This document shows positions 33,197 to 43,183 of a stretch of DNA of 64,000 nucleotides, piece by piece. The stretch's first letter is position 1; every line of letters begins with the position of its first letter. Source of the stretch: Streptomyces sp. WMMB303 (GTDB lineage Bacteria; Actinomycetota; Actinomycetes; Streptomycetales; Streptomycetaceae); NCBI RefSeq assembly GCF_029351045.1, contig NZ_JARKIN010000001.1, forward strand, positions 1,512,001 through 1,576,000. Direction: 5' to 3'. Under the pieces are notes generated by a model. It was given only the letters and a program-made list of their open reading frames with translations, was not told the origin of the DNA and searched no databases. Both the position numbers and the translations under genes were made by a program.

Positions 33197-33775
33197 GTCG
33201 AAGGCCTCTCGCCTCGAGTTACGTATCCCTGTGGGGCGGTTCGAACGCCGACCCGAACCCTAAGTGTGAAGTTTAGGGTTACCAGTGCCTGTCTTACTCG
33301 GACTCTTCGCAACGGACACTAAGTCGACAAGTGCTGGGTGTTCAACGAACACGCCGAACCTCCCGTTTTTCTTTTCACCCTATGTGATCAGACCGAGCAG
33401 TAGCCATCCAGGGTGCTCACCAGCGGCGATACGCGTCAACTGACACGGTCCCGACCGACGGTGGACCCGGCGCCCGCACCGATCCGCGACCGCAGCCCGT
33501 CCGGGGCACGGGATACTCCGCTCCCGCTGCCGATCACGGCCGGGGACCGGGGGTTTGCCCCGGGCGGAACGAGGTACCTGTGCGGGCGGGCCGGGCAGCG
33601 GCCGTCCGAGGTGCTCGCCGGCAGCGGGGACCACCCATGGGGACGGACCGCTCCCGGCGAGAACATCAGCCTGATCATGCTGGGCAGCCCGGGTCAACTG
33701 ACGCGGCCACGGAACGGCGGACTCCAGCCGTTCGCCGAACCCGGCTGGGGGTACGGCGGTTAGCACGGGATGCGG
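33197..33775 (-). promoter_or_regulatory. ftsZ promoter and leader region
   Basis: This 579-bp gap between ftsQ and ftsZ has no supported gene. It includes a sigma-70-type promoter (33316-33345), an 8-bp-arm inverted repeat AACCCTAA / TTAGGGTT at 33256-33280 in the leader, and two copies of GTCAACTGAC at 33435-33444 and 33693-33702, 258 bp apart, both followed by a CGG. In S. coelicolor several promoters, including a sporulation-induced one, drive ftsZ from the same position; equivalents may be here. Confidence 0.65.
33316..33345 (-). promoter_or_regulatory. Sigma-70-type promoter candidate for ftsZ
   Basis: On the minus strand TTGAAC (33340-33345) and TAGTGT (33316-33321) are separated by 18 bp, a good match to the consensus of the principal Streptomyces sigma factor. 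Transcription would start near 33308 and give a leader of about 110 nt containing the AACCCTAA/TTAGGGTT hairpin. Confidence 0.5.
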
Positions 33776-34708
33776 CTAACTGTCCGACGCCGCCGGGGCA
33801 CTGGGGGCCGTGACATCGAAGTGGGTGGCGTCCTCGGCGGCTTTCATCAGCGCCGTCAGCGCGGCGGCCTTCGCCCGGCCGCGTTCGGCACTTCCCCACC
33901 GGACCGTGCGATCCCCCGTCAGTTCCAGGGTGATGTCGTCGAAGGAGCGGACCCGGACGGTGCGGGTGGCGCGGTGGACGGATTCCGGAAGTGCGGCGAG
34001 AGCCCGGGCCGCCGCCCGGCGCAGCCGCCCGGAGGAGAAGTACTGCTCGTCGCCCGCCCGCCGCGCTGCGAGGACCAGAAGCGGAACACCTTTCGGCGGC
34101 TTGCCGACTGTGGCGAACCGCACGCCTTCGGAGTCGACTTCCACATAGTCGCCCGCTTTCTTCATCACCAGCGACGGGCGGCGTTCGGTGACGGTGAGCG
34201 TCAGTCCGTGCGGCCAGGAACGCTCGGCCACCACCTCGCGGACTCTCGGGAGCGCCCGGCGCACCCCGTCCTCCAGTGCCGCCTTGTCGACGGTGACGAG
34301 CGGCGCGCCCTCGGGGGCCGCGGCGGCGCGGCTGACGTCGGCCTCGCTCAGCACCCGGGTGCCGGTCACCGAGACGTTCCGCAGCCGCAGCCACGGCGAG
34401 CCGTAGAGCACCCAGGTACCGAAGCCGCCCAGCGGGACGGCGAGGAGCAGCAGCAGGGCGAGGGCGCGCCGACGGCGCAGCCGAGGCCCGAACCGGCCGG
34501 GGCGCGCCCGTTCCTCCGGGCCGCCCCCGGAACCGGAGTCCGGATCGGCGCCGGCCGCGGCGTCGACGGCGCTGCTCCGGTAGGCGGTCCGGCGGCGCGG
34601 CGGCGCCTCACCGGTACCGCCGGACGGCCGGCCGCCGCCCGGCCTTCCGGCCGCTCCGGTTGCCTTGCCGGCTCCGGCAGCTCGGGCTGCTTTCACCACG
34701 AGGACCAC
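33776..34708 (-). CDS. ftsQ: Cell division protein FtsQ
   Basis: The protein has 310 residues. A long Gly/Ala/Arg-rich cytoplasmic region (about 95 residues) precedes one transmembrane segment (ALALLLLLAVPLGGFGTWVLY). The extracytoplasmic POTRA domain begins LRNVSVTGTRVLSEADV and continues through LPRVREVVAERSWPHGLTLTVTERRP, followed by the FtsQ beta domain (GDYVEVDSEGVRF). FtsQ bridges early and late divisome proteins with FtsL. The order murG-ftsQ-ftsZ without murC or ddl is usual for Streptomyces. Confidence 0.95.
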   Translation of the reverse strand: MVLVVKAARAAGAGKATGAAGRPGGGRPSGGTGEAPPRRRTAYRSSAVDAAAGADPDSGSGGGPEERARPGRFGPRLRRRRALALLLLLAVPLGGFGTWVLYGSPWLRLRNVSVTGTRVLSEADVSRAAAAPEGAPLVTVDKAALEDGVRRALPRVREVVAERSWPHGLTLTVTERRPSLVMKKAGDYVEVDSEGVRFATVGKPPKGVPLLVLAARRAGDEQYFSSGRLRRAAARALAALPESVHRATRTVRVRSFDDITLELTGDRTVRWGSAERGRAKAAALTALMKAAEDATHFDVTAPSAPAASDS

Positions 34709-34756
34709 CCTGCTCTCTGCGTGCTCGGCGAGGCGCCGGTTCCGCGCCGCGCCGGG

Positions 34757-35851
34757 TCAGTCCCGGCGGTTGGCGGCGATCGCCTCGTTCACCATGCCGA
34801 CAAGCAGTTCATCGGCGTCCGGACGGCCGAATTCGGCTGCCGCACGGGACATCGCGGTGAGCTGCTGCGGGTCGGCGAGGACCGGGAGCACATTGCCCTG
34901 GATCCACTCCGGCGTCAGTTCCGCGTCGTCGACCAGGAGTCCGCCGCCCGCCTTGACGACCGGCTGTGCGTTGAGCCGCTGTTCGCCGTTGCCGATGGGC
35001 AGCGGGACGTAGGCGGCGGGCAGCCCGACGGCCGACAGTTCCGCCACGGTCATCGCGCCCGCGCGGCAGAGCATCATGTCGGCCGCGGCGTACGCGAGGT
35101 CCATCCGGTCCACATACGGTACCGGCACATAGGGCGGCATTCCGGGCATGTGGTCCACGTGGGGGATCTCGTTCTTGGGCCCGACCGCGTGCAGGATCTG
35201 GATACCCGCGCGCTGCAGATGCGGAACGACCTGCTGGACGACCTCGTTGAGCCGGCGCGCGCCCTGCGAGCCGCCGGAGACCAGCAGCGTCGGCAGGTTG
35301 GGGGCCAGCCCGAAGGCGGCACGGGCCTCGGGCCGCACGGCGGAGCGGTTGAGGGTCGCGACGGAGCGGCGCAGCGGGATCCCGACGTAGCGGGCACCCC
35401 GCAGTTTGCTGTCCGGCGTGGAGACTGCGACACCGTGCGCGTAGCGCGAGCCGATCTTGTTGGCGAGCCCGGGCCGGGCGTTGGCCTCGTGCACCACGAT
35501 GGGCACCCCGGCGCGCTTGGCGGCCAGGTAGCCGGGCAGGGCCACATAGCCGCCGAAGCCGACGACGCAGTCGGCCTTCGTGCGCTCCAGGATCTGCTCG
35601 GCGGCCTTGATGGTGCCGCGCAGCCTGCCCGGCACCGTGATCAGCTCGGGCGTGGGTTTGCGCGGCAGCGGAACGGCCGGGATCAGTTCGAGTTGGTAAC
35701 CGCGCTCCGGCACCAGCCGCGTCTCCAGGCCGCGCTCGGTACCGAGCGCCGTGATCCCCACGGTCGGGTCCTGCCTGCGCAGGGCGTCCGCGAGGGCGAG
35801 CGCGGGCTCGATATGGCCGGCGGTCCCCCCACCGGCGAGTACGACGTGCAC
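34757..35851 (-). CDS. murG: MurG, lipid II synthase
   Basis: The protein has 364 residues. Signatures: HVVLAGGGTAGHIEPALALA (lipid I binding Gly loop), GFGGYVALPGYLAAKRAGVP, HEANARPGLANK, LVSGGSQGARRLNE, CRAGAMTVAELSAVGLPA and the acceptor loop PLPIGNGEQRLNA. It transfers GlcNAc from UDP-GlcNAc to lipid I on the inner face of the membrane, making lipid II. The start is six bases after the ftsW stop; ftsQ follows 48 bp later. Confidence 0.97.
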   Translation of the reverse strand: MHVVLAGGGTAGHIEPALALADALRRQDPTVGITALGTERGLETRLVPERGYQLELIPAVPLPRKPTPELITVPGRLRGTIKAAEQILERTKADCVVGFGGYVALPGYLAAKRAGVPIVVHEANARPGLANKIGSRYAHGVAVSTPDSKLRGARYVGIPLRRSVATLNRSAVRPEARAAFGLAPNLPTLLVSGGSQGARRLNEVVQQVVPHLQRAGIQILHAVGPKNEIPHVDHMPGMPPYVPVPYVDRMDLAYAAADMMLCRAGAMTVAELSAVGLPAAYVPLPIGNGEQRLNAQPVVKAGGGLLVDDAELTPEWIQGNVLPVLADPQQLTAMSRAAAEFGRPDADELLVGMVNEAIAANRRD

Positions 35852-35857
35852 GCTGTT

Positions 35858-37255
35858 TCACCGCTCTCCGGACGGCGGCCTTCCGACGCGCCGTCTCATC
35901 GTCTTCTCTCTCTTCCGGCCGGGGGCGCTCCCCGATCGCAGCGCCCCTGCCGACCCTCCCCGGGACGTGCGCTGCCACAGGAGGGGCTGTCGCACGGCCA
36001 GGGCAGCGCGCGCCGCCGGATCGCTGCGCGCGAAGGCGATCAGCAGTCCGACCGCGAACATCGCCGGCAGTAGGGCGGACCCACCGTAGGAGAACAACGG
36101 GAGGGGGACACCGGCGATCGGCAGCAGACCGAGCACCGCGCCCACGTTGATCACCGCCTGAGCGATGATCCACGTCGTCACGCCTCCCGCGGCATACCTG
36201 ACGAAGGGTTCCTCCGTGCGTCCGGCCACGCGGATACCCGCATAGCCTAGAGCCGCGAAGAGGGCGAGCACCGACAGCGTCCCCGCCAGTCCGAGTTCCT
36301 CCCCGGTCACGGCGAAGATGAAGTCGGTATGGGGTTCGGGCAGTTGACCCCATTTTTCCACACTCGCGCCGAGTCCGGAACCGAACCAGCCCCCGGAGGC
36401 CAGCGCGTAGATGCCGTGCACGGCCTGCCAGCACCGGTCGTCCGGGCCGGGGTCGGTGGCGCCGATGCAGGCCAGCCGGGACATTCGGTTCGCGCTGGAG
36501 GTGACCAGCAGCACCGCGGCGGTGAGCGCCACCGCGAGCACCCCCGTGAACAGCCGGGTGGGTGCGCCCGCCAGCCACAGCAGCCCGAACAGCACGGCGG
36601 CGAGGATGATCGCGGTACCCATGTCCCCGCCGAGCATGATGAGCGCGAGCAGCAGGAAGGCGACCGGGACCAGCGGCACCAGCAGATGCTTCCACTGGGT
36701 GAGCATCTTCTTCTCGCCCTTGCGCGCGAGCAGGTCGGCGCCCCACAGGACCAGGGCCAGTTTGGCGAACTCGCTGGGCTGGAGCTGGAACGGGCCGCCC
36801 AGGTGGATCCAGTTCTGATTCCCGTTCACCTCCTGCCCTATACCGGGGACCTGTACCAGGCACATCAGGAAGACCGAGGCGACGAGCAGTGGATAGGCCA
36901 GCGCCCGGTGCATGCGCACCGGCATCCGGCAGGCGGCCAGCAGCAGAACCGCGCCGATCGCGGCGGCCACCACCTGCTTGCGGAAGTAGTAGGTGGAGGG
37001 CAGTCCGGACTGGAGGGCCTGGATCTGCGAGGCGGAGAAGACCATCACCAGGCCCAGGACGATGAGGAGCACGCTGCCGCCGAGAATCAGATAGTAGGCG
37101 GTCAGCGGACGGTCCCAGGCGCGCTTGGCCCGCGCGAACGCCCGCTGCGGCGCCGAGGTGCCCTGCGGTACGCGCGGGTGCCGCGGCGGGCGCACGGGTG
37201 CGGGCTGACTGCGCGCGCGCCGGGGCGTGGGTGGTTTCGCGGATCGCGCCGTCAT
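35858..37255 (-). CDS. ftsW: FtsW, SEDS peptidoglycan polymerase
   Basis: The protein has 465 residues with about ten membrane segments starting at YYLILGGSVLLIVLGLVMVF. It has the SEDS landmarks FQLQPSEFAKLALVLW, GGDMGTAIILAAVLF and the large loop ASGGWFGSGLGAS...EPHTDFIFAVTGEELG, followed by GVPLPLFSYGGSALLPAMFAVG. The N-terminal 50 residues and C-terminal 55 residues are basic and disordered. FtsW polymerises glycan at the septum together with FtsI, encoded in the same cluster. Preceded by murD with a 48-bp gap. Confidence 0.96.
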   Translation of the reverse strand: MTARSAKPPTPRRARSQPAPVRPPRHPRVPQGTSAPQRAFARAKRAWDRPLTAYYLILGGSVLLIVLGLVMVFSASQIQALQSGLPSTYYFRKQVVAAAIGAVLLLAACRMPVRMHRALAYPLLVASVFLMCLVQVPGIGQEVNGNQNWIHLGGPFQLQPSEFAKLALVLWGADLLARKGEKKMLTQWKHLLVPLVPVAFLLLALIMLGGDMGTAIILAAVLFGLLWLAGAPTRLFTGVLAVALTAAVLLVTSSANRMSRLACIGATDPGPDDRCWQAVHGIYALASGGWFGSGLGASVEKWGQLPEPHTDFIFAVTGEELGLAGTLSVLALFAALGYAGIRVAGRTEEPFVRYAAGGVTTWIIAQAVINVGAVLGLLPIAGVPLPLFSYGGSALLPAMFAVGLLIAFARSDPAARAALAVRQPLLWQRTSRGGSAGALRSGSAPGRKREKTMRRRVGRPPSGER

Positions 37256-37303
37256 CCGTATCCCCTCCGTCTCACCCCCGTCCTCGGTCGGCGGGGAGCG
37301 GGG

Positions 37304-38818
37304 TCACTGCTCGCTCGGGCCCACGGCGGCGAGGGCTCCGACCGCATCGGCGAACGCGTCGCCGCGTGCGTTGTAGTTGACGAACATGTCCATCGAGGCG
37401 CACGCGGGTGCCAGGAGCACGGTATCGCCGGGTCGCGCCAAGGACGCCGCCCGGTTGACGGCCTCCGCCATCGCCCCAGTGTCGGTGCGGTCGACGTCGG
37501 CCACGGGCACATCGGGCGCGTGTCGCAGCAGCGCTTGACGGATCAGCTCCCGGTCGGCGCCCAGCAGCACCACGCCCCGCAGCCGCGGGGCGGCCCCGGC
37601 GACCAGTTCGCCGAACGTCGCGCCCTTCGCCAGTCCGCCCGCGATCCACACCACCGAGGGGTAGGCGGCCAGGGAGGCCGCCGCGGCGTGCGTATTGGTG
37701 GCCTTGGAGTCGTCGACGTAGGCCACACCGTCCGCCTCGGCGACCCGGGTGATGCGGTGCGCGTCCGGGGTGAAGGCGCGCAGCCCGTCCCGTACCGCTG
37801 CCGCCGGTACGCCGAAGGCGCGGGCCAGCGCCGCGGCGGCGAGCGCGTTGGCGACGTTGTGCGGCGCCGGGGGGACCGCGGGGGCGGCGTCCGGGGCCGG
37901 GCTGAGGTCGCCGACCTCGGCCAGCTCCTGCGCCTGCTCCTGCCGGTCGGCGACGAAGGCGCGGTCCACCAGGACACCCTCGACGACGCCGAGTTGGGAG
38001 GGCGCCGGGGTGCCGAGGGTGAAGCCGATGGCGCGCGCGCCCTCGACCACGTCGGCGGCCCGCACCAGGTCCTCGGTGCGGGGCGCCGCGCCGTCCGGGT
38101 CGACGGGCTCGTCGGCGTTGTAGACGCAGGCGACCTGGTTGCCCTCGTAGATACGGCCCTTGGCGGCGGCGTACGCCTCCATGGAGCCGTGCCAGTCGAG
38201 GTGGTCGGGGGCGAGGTTGAGGACGGCGGCGGAGTGCGCGCGCAGGCTGGGCGCCCAGTGCAGCTGGTAGCTGGACAGCTCGACGGCGAGCACATCCAGG
38301 TCGCCGTAGGGCTCCTGCCCCAGGACGACGTCGATGAGCGAGACGCCGATGTTGCCGACCGCCGCCGTGCGCAGCCCGGCCGCGCGCAGGATGCAGGCCA
38401 GCATCCGGACCGTGGTCGTCTTGCCGTTGGTGCCGGTGACCGCGAGCCACGGCGGGCTGCCGGGACCGCGCAGCCGCCAGGCCAGCTCCACATCGCCCCA
38501 CACCGGTACCCCGGCCTCGGCCGCCGCCGCGAAGAGCGGACTGGTGGGCTTGAAGCCGGGCGTGGTGACGACCAGCTCGGTGCCCTCGGGGAGGGTGCGG
38601 TCGTCGCCGAGCCGCACGCTGATCCCGAGCGCCTCCAGTTCGGCGGCCTGCCGGCGCGGGCCCTCGCCGTCGCCGCCGTTGACGGAGGTGACCCGGGCCC
38701 CGAGCCGGTGCAGCACCTTGGCCGCGGGCATGCCGCTGACGCCCAGTCCGGCGACGGTGACGTGCTTGCCGGACAGCTCGGCGCCCAGCTCCGCCAGGTT
38801 CGTCCGGTCCTCGCTCAC
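37304..38818 (-). CDS. murD: MurD, UDP-MurNAc-L-Ala:D-Glu ligase
   Basis: The protein has 504 residues from GTG 38818, which overlaps the mraY stop by four bases. N-terminal UDP-binding domain ([20 protein letters not shown]), ATP-binding [31 protein letters not shown], and the C-terminal domain with [20 protein letters not shown] and [20 protein letters not shown]. It adds D-glutamate to UDP-MurNAc-L-alanine in the cytoplasm. Slightly longer than the usual 450 residues because of an Ala/Pro-rich insertion near the central-to-C-terminal linker. Confidence 0.97.
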   Translation of the reverse strand: MSEDRTNLAELGAELSGKHVTVAGLGVSGMPAAKVLHRLGARVTSVNGGDGEGPRRQAAELEALGISVRLGDDRTLPEGTELVVTTPGFKPTSPLFAAAAEAGVPVWGDVELAWRLRGPGSPPWLAVTGTNGKTTTVRMLACILRAAGLRTAAVGNIGVSLIDVVLGQEPYGDLDVLAVELSSYQLHWAPSLRAHSAAVLNLAPDHLDWHGSMEAYAAAKGRIYEGNQVACVYNADEPVDPDGAAPRTEDLVRAADVVEGARAIGFTLGTPAPSQLGVVEGVLVDRAFVADRQEQAQELAEVGDLSPAPDAAPAVPPAPHNVANALAAAALARAFGVPAAAVRDGLRAFTPDAHRITRVAEADGVAYVDDSKATNTHAAAASLAAYPSVVWIAGGLAKGATFGELVAGAAPRLRGVVLLGADRELIRQALLRHAPDVPVADVDRTDTGAMAEAVNRAASLARPGDTVLLAPACASMDMFVNYNARGDAFADAVGALAAVGPSEQ

Positions 38819-39885
38819 TTGCTCGCCGCCCAGCCCGCGTAGAAGATGCCGACACCGACGATGGCGCACATGCCCTGGATGATCCAGAACCGCACCACCA
38901 CAAGGACTTCGGACCACCCCTTGAGTTCGAAGTGGTGCTGGAGCGGAGCCATCTTGAAGACCCGCTTCCCGGTGAGCCGGAAGGACCCGACCTGGATCAC
39001 CACGGACATGGTGATCAGCACGAACAGGCCGCCGAGGATCGCCAGCAGCAGCTCGGTGCGCGAGCAGATCGCGAGCCCGGCCAGCGCGCCGCCCAGGGCC
39101 AGCGAGCCGGTGTCGCCCATGAAGATCTTCGCCGGCGAGGTGTTCCACCACAGGAAGCCGAAGCAGGCACCCATCAGCGCGGCCGCGACCACGGCCAGGT
39201 CGAGTGGATCGCGGACCTCGTAGCAGCCGGGTCCGGCCGTGGCGATGTGCGCGCAGGACTCCTGGTACTCCCAGACGCAGATGAACACGTAGGCGCCGAA
39301 GACCATCACCGAGGCGCCGGTCGCCAGGCCGTCGAGGCCGTCGGTGAGGTTCACGCCGTTGGACATGGCCAGGATCATGAACAGTGCCCAGACCACGAAC
39401 AGCACCGGTGGCAGTGCCCAGCCGAAGTCCTGGGTGAAGGAGAGCTTGGTGGAGGCCGGAGTGAGCTGCCGGGCGTCCTCGAAACTGAGTGCGAGGAGGG
39501 CGAAGGCGATACCGACGATGAGCTGGCCGGCCATCTTCGCCTTCGCGCGCAGCCCGAGGCTCCGCTGCTTGACGATCTTGATGTAGTCGTCGAGGAAGCC
39601 GACCAGGCCCATCCCGGCGAACAGGAAGAGCACCAGCACACCGGAGAAGCTGGGCTGCTCCCCCGTGATGAGCTTGGTCAGCACGTAGGCGAGCACCGTC
39701 GCCAGGATGAAGGCGATACCGCCCATCGTGGGGGTACCGCGCTTGCTGTGGTGGTTGCGCGGGCCGTCGTCGCGGATGAACTGGCCGTAGCCCCGTCTGG
39801 CGAGCAGCTTGATCAGCAGCGGAGTCCCGATCAGGGACAGGAAGAGGCCGATGACCCCGGAGAAGAGGATCTGCTTCATCGTCAT
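38815..39885 (-). CDS. mraY: MraY, phospho-MurNAc-pentapeptide translocase
   Basis: The protein has 356 residues and about ten transmembrane helices. Signatures: [53 protein letters not shown] with catalytic Asp residues, and the [10 protein letters not shown] loop. It transfers phospho-MurNAc-pentapeptide from UDP to undecaprenyl phosphate, making lipid I. Two in-frame ATGs lie at the start (MTMKQ); both are close to the murF stop, which overlaps by four bases. Confidence 0.97.
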   Translation of the reverse strand: MTMKQILFSGVIGLFLSLIGTPLLIKLLARRGYGQFIRDDGPRNHHSKRGTPTMGGIAFILATVLAYVLTKLITGEQPSFSGVLVLFLFAGMGLVGFLDDYIKIVKQRSLGLRAKAKMAGQLIVGIAFALLALSFEDARQLTPASTKLSFTQDFGWALPPVLFVVWALFMILAMSNGVNLTDGLDGLATGASVMVFGAYVFICVWEYQESCAHIATAGPGCYEVRDPLDLAVVAAALMGACFGFLWWNTSPAKIFMGDTGSLALGGALAGLAICSRTELLLAILGGLFVLITMSVVIQVGSFRLTGKRVFKMAPLQHHFELKGWSEVLVVVRFWIIQGMCAIVGVGIFYAGWAASK

Positions 39886-41315
39886 CGGGCGGCGCCCTCA
39901 CCCTCCCTCGACCCGTCCGCGAGGAGAGCCGCGGCCACCTTCTCCAGCCCCACCGACCGGGAGGCCTTCACCAGTACGACATCTCCCGCGCGCAGTTCCC
40001 CGCGCAGCAGGCCGACGGCCGCCTCAGTGCCGGACACATGCACCGACTCCTCACCCCACGAACCCTCGTTCTTGGCACCCATGTCGAGCCAGGCGGCCTC
40101 CCGGCCTCCGACTGCCACGAGTTTGCTGACGTTGAGCCGGACGGCGAGCCGTCCGATCGCGTCGTGCTCGGCGAGCGCGTCGTCGCCGAGCTCGGCCATC
40201 TCGCCCAGCACCGCCCAGGTCCGGCCCCCCCGGGCCTTCGCCGCCTCCCCCATGGCGGAGAGCGCACGGAGCGCTGCCCGCATGGAGTCGGGATTGGCGT
40301 TGTAGGCGTCGTTGACGACCGTGACGCCGTCGGCGCGCTCGGTGACCTCCATCCGCCAACGGGAGAGCGTGTCAGCGGAGGAGAGCGCATCGGCGATGTC
40401 CCCAGCGGACATGCCCAGTTGGTGGGCGACGGCCGCCGCGGCGAGCGCGTTCGACACGTGGTGCTCACCGTACAGGCGCATGGTCACATCGCCGCACCCG
40501 GTAGGTGTGTGAAGGGTGAAGGCTGGTGTGCCGCGTTCCGACAACCGCACGTTTTCAGCCCGTACGTCCGCTTCCGGGGCCTCACCGAAGAACAGCACCC
40601 GCGCGCTCGTCCGAGCCGCCATGGCGCGGACGAAGGGGTCGTCGGCGTTGAGCACCGCCACTCCCCCCTCCTCGGCCGAGGGCAGCGTCTCCACCAGTTC
40701 ACCCTTGGCCTGGGCGATCTGCTCCCGCCCGCCGAACTCGCCGATGTGGGCGGTGCCGACATTGAGCACCACCCCGATCCGCGGCGGTGTCAGTTCGGTG
40801 AGGTAGCGGATGTGGCCGATACCGCGGGCGCCCATCTCCAGCACCAGGTGCCGGGTGGTCTCGTCGGCGCGCAGGGCTGTCAGCGGCAGACCGATCTCGT
40901 TGTTCTGCGAGCCTTCCGGCCACACCGTGGGTCCCAGCCGCCCCAGCAGCTGGGCGATCAGATCCTTGGTGCTGGTCTTGCCGCTGGACCCGGTCAGCGC
41001 GACGACCTGGGTGCCGAGCGTCCGCACGGCGTGCCGGGCCAGCGCGCCCAGGGCCCGGGGGACGTCGTCGACGACGACAGCCGGAACACCGACCGGGCGG
41101 GTGGCGAGCACGGCGACGGCACCGGAGGCCACGGCGTCGGCGGCGAAGTCGTGGCCGTCGGCCCGCTCCCCGGCGAACGCCGCGAAGAGCGTGCCGGGGC
41201 CCGCTTCCCGGGAGTCGATCACCACCGGCCCGGTGATCCGCGCGTCCGGGTCCGTCATGTCGTGCTGCCGTCCGCCGGTGAGGGCGGCGATCTCTGCGAG
41301 GGAGAGGGGGATCAT
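39882..41315 (-). CDS. murF: MurF, UDP-MurNAc-tripeptide:D-Ala-D-Ala ligase
   Basis: The protein has 477 residues. N-terminal domain [16 protein letters not shown], then [23 protein letters not shown] loop [45 protein letters not shown], and the central [18 protein letters not shown]. It adds D-Ala-D-Ala to the UDP-MurNAc-tripeptide. Starts and stops overlap murE and mraY by four bases on each side, so this section of the cluster is fully coupled. Confidence 0.97.
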   Translation of the reverse strand: MIPLSLAEIAALTGGRQHDMTDPDARITGPVVIDSREAGPGTLFAAFAGERADGHDFAADAVASGAVAVLATRPVGVPAVVVDDVPRALGALARHAVRTLGTQVVALTGSSGKTSTKDLIAQLLGRLGPTVWPEGSQNNEIGLPLTALRADETTRHLVLEMGARGIGHIRYLTELTPPRIGVVLNVGTAHIGEFGGREQIAQAKGELVETLPSAEEGGVAVLNADDPFVRAMAARTSARVLFFGEAPEADVRAENVRLSERGTPAFTLHTPTGCGDVTMRLYGEHHVSNALAAAAVAHQLGMSAGDIADALSSADTLSRWRMEVTERADGVTVVNDAYNANPDSMRAALRALSAMGEAAKARGGRTWAVLGEMAELGDDALAEHDAIGRLAVRLNVSKLVAVGGREAAWLDMGAKNEGSWGEESVHVSGTEAAVGLLRGELRAGDVVLVKASRSVGLEKVAAALLADGSREGEGAAR

Positions 41316-43180
41316 CGCTTCTGGTTGTCTGTCCGGTGCTGCGCGGCGGAAGGGGACGAAGAAGACAGGGGGTCGGAGGCGGACACAGGGGACGGGGACG
41401 GCGGTGCCGCCGGGGCGGCCGCCGCCTGCTCGGCCGCCCGGGCGCGGATGGCGTCGTGCAGCACCTGGACGTCGTCGAAGGGGCGCACCACTCCGGCGAT
41501 GTCCTGGCCCTGCTCGTGGCCCTTGCCCAGGACGAGGACGGTGTCGCCGGGTCCGGCCCGGCCGACGGCGGCCCGGATCGCGGCGGCGCGGTCCTCCTCC
41601 AGGAGCACCGTGCCGCGCTCGTAGGCGGGCACCTCGGAGGCACCGCTGAGCATGGTGGCCAGGATCGCGAGCGGATCCTCCGAGCGCGGATTGTCGGAGG
41701 TGAGCACCGCCGTGTCGGACAGCCGGGCGAGCGCCGCTCCCATGCCGGGCCGCTTGTGCGGGTCGCGGTCGCCGCCGCAGCCCAGGACGGCGTGCACGGC
41801 GCCCTCGGTGACCTTGCGGACGGCGTAGAGCACCGACTCCACGGCGTCCGGCTTGTGTGCGTAGTCGACGATGGCCAGGTAGTCCTGCCCGGCGTCCACC
41901 CGCTGCAGCCGGCCGGGGACGCCGGGGACGGTGCCGATGCCCTCGGCGGCCGTGCTCGGGTCGATCCCGGCGACGACCAGCGCGGTGAGCGCGGCCAGCG
42001 CGTTGGCCACGTTGAAGGGTCCCGCGAGCGGCGCGGCGGCCAGTACTTCCCGTCCGTCGGGTCCCACCGCGGTGAACGTGGAGCCGAGCGGGCCGACCTC
42101 CACGTCCCGGGCCCGCCAGTCCGCGTCCGGGTGGCCCTCGGCGGAGAAGGTGGTGACGGGGAAGCCCTCGCCGCGCAGTTCGGTCAGCAGCCGGAAGCCG
42201 TACTCGTCGTCGAAGTTGACCACCGCGGCCCGCGAGCGCTCCGGGGTGAAGAGCTGCCGCTTGGCCTGGAAGTAGTCCTCCATGTCCGGGTGGAAGTCGA
42301 GGTGTTCGGGGCTGAGGTTGTTGAACACCGCGACGTCGAAGACGCAGCCGTCGACCCGGCCGAGGACCAGCGCGTGGCTGGAGACCTCCATCGTCACCGA
42401 GCCGACGCCACGCTCGCGCATCACGCCGAACAGCGCCTGCAGGTCGGTGGCTTCGGGCGTGGTGCGCTCCGACTTGATCCGCTCGTCGCCGATCCGCGAC
42501 TCGACCGTGCCGATCAGCCCGGTCAGCCCGCCGCCGTCCACGGCGCCCGCGGTGCGCGGCTCGCCCTTCTCGGCGGCCTTGCGCAGCCCGCCGTCCACCA
42601 GGTACGCGGTCGTCGTCTTGCCGGAGGTGCCGGTGATGCCGATCTGGAGCAGATCGTCGCCGGGAGCGCCGTAGATGGTGGCGGCCAGCTCCCCCATCCG
42701 GCCGCGCGGGTCGGGGACCGTCAGCACCGGCAGCCCGGTGGCCTCGGCCCGTGCCGTTCCCCCGGGGTCGGTCAGCACCGCCGCGGCACCCAGGCTCTGG
42801 GCCTGCTCGACGAAGTCGGCGCCGTGCAGCCGGGCGCCGGGCAGCGCGGCGTAGACGTCGCCCGGGCGCACGGCGCGCGAGTCGTGGGTGATGCCGGTGA
42901 CGGACACGCCGGCGTCCGCCGCTCCGCCCCCTCGCGGCGCATCGCCGGGACCGGTGGCGGACGCGTCGGCGCCCAGCAGTCGGGCCAGCTCCGCGAGCGG
43001 AACGGGTGCGACCCGTGCGGGCCGGGGCGGCCCGGGGAAGGACTCGGGGGAGGTCTGATCAGCTTGTGGCACGGCGGTGAGCGTACCGGGCGGGGAGCCC
43101 GCGTCGCGAAGCGAGGGGCGCGGCGGGGCCGCCCCCTGGGGGTTGTACTCGCTGTCAGTGATCGTTCTCACGTGGCGCAC
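41312..43180 (-). CDS. murE: MurE, diaminopimelate-adding Mur ligase
   Basis: The protein has 622 residues from GTG 43180, which follows the ftsI stop by three bases. The first about 60 residues are Pro-rich and not part of the fold, so a later start is possible. Then GITHDSRAVRPGDVYAALPG, ATP loop GITGTSGKTTTAYLVDGG, FNNLSPEHLDFHPDMEDY and the substrate motif DNPRSEDP, which marks diaminopimelate (LL-form in Streptomyces) rather than lysine as the residue added. A Ser/Pro/Ala-rich tail follows the fold. Confidence 0.97.
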   Translation of the reverse strand: MRHVRTITDSEYNPQGAAPPRPSLRDAGSPPGTLTAVPQADQTSPESFPGPPRPARVAPVPLAELARLLGADASATGPGDAPRGGGAADAGVSVTGITHDSRAVRPGDVYAALPGARLHGADFVEQAQSLGAAAVLTDPGGTARAEATGLPVLTVPDPRGRMGELAATIYGAPGDDLLQIGITGTSGKTTTAYLVDGGLRKAAEKGEPRTAGAVDGGGLTGLIGTVESRIGDERIKSERTTPEATDLQALFGVMRERGVGSVTMEVSSHALVLGRVDGCVFDVAVFNNLSPEHLDFHPDMEDYFQAKRQLFTPERSRAAVVNFDDEYGFRLLTELRGEGFPVTTFSAEGHPDADWRARDVEVGPLGSTFTAVGPDGREVLAAAPLAGPFNVANALAALTALVVAGIDPSTAAEGIGTVPGVPGRLQRVDAGQDYLAIVDYAHKPDAVESVLYAVRKVTEGAVHAVLGCGGDRDPHKRPGMGAALARLSDTAVLTSDNPRSEDPLAILATMLSGASEVPAYERGTVLLEEDRAAAIRAAVGRAGPGDTVLVLGKGHEQGQDIAGVVRPFDDVQVLHDAIRARAAEQAAAAPAAPPSPSPVSASDPLSSSSPSAAQHRTDNQKR

Positions 43181-43183
43181 GCC

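Noticed and set aside
33380..33766. Open frames on both strands upstream of ftsZ
   Set aside because: Both are Pro/Arg/Gly-rich, lack start signals and cover the known regulatory position of ftsZ.
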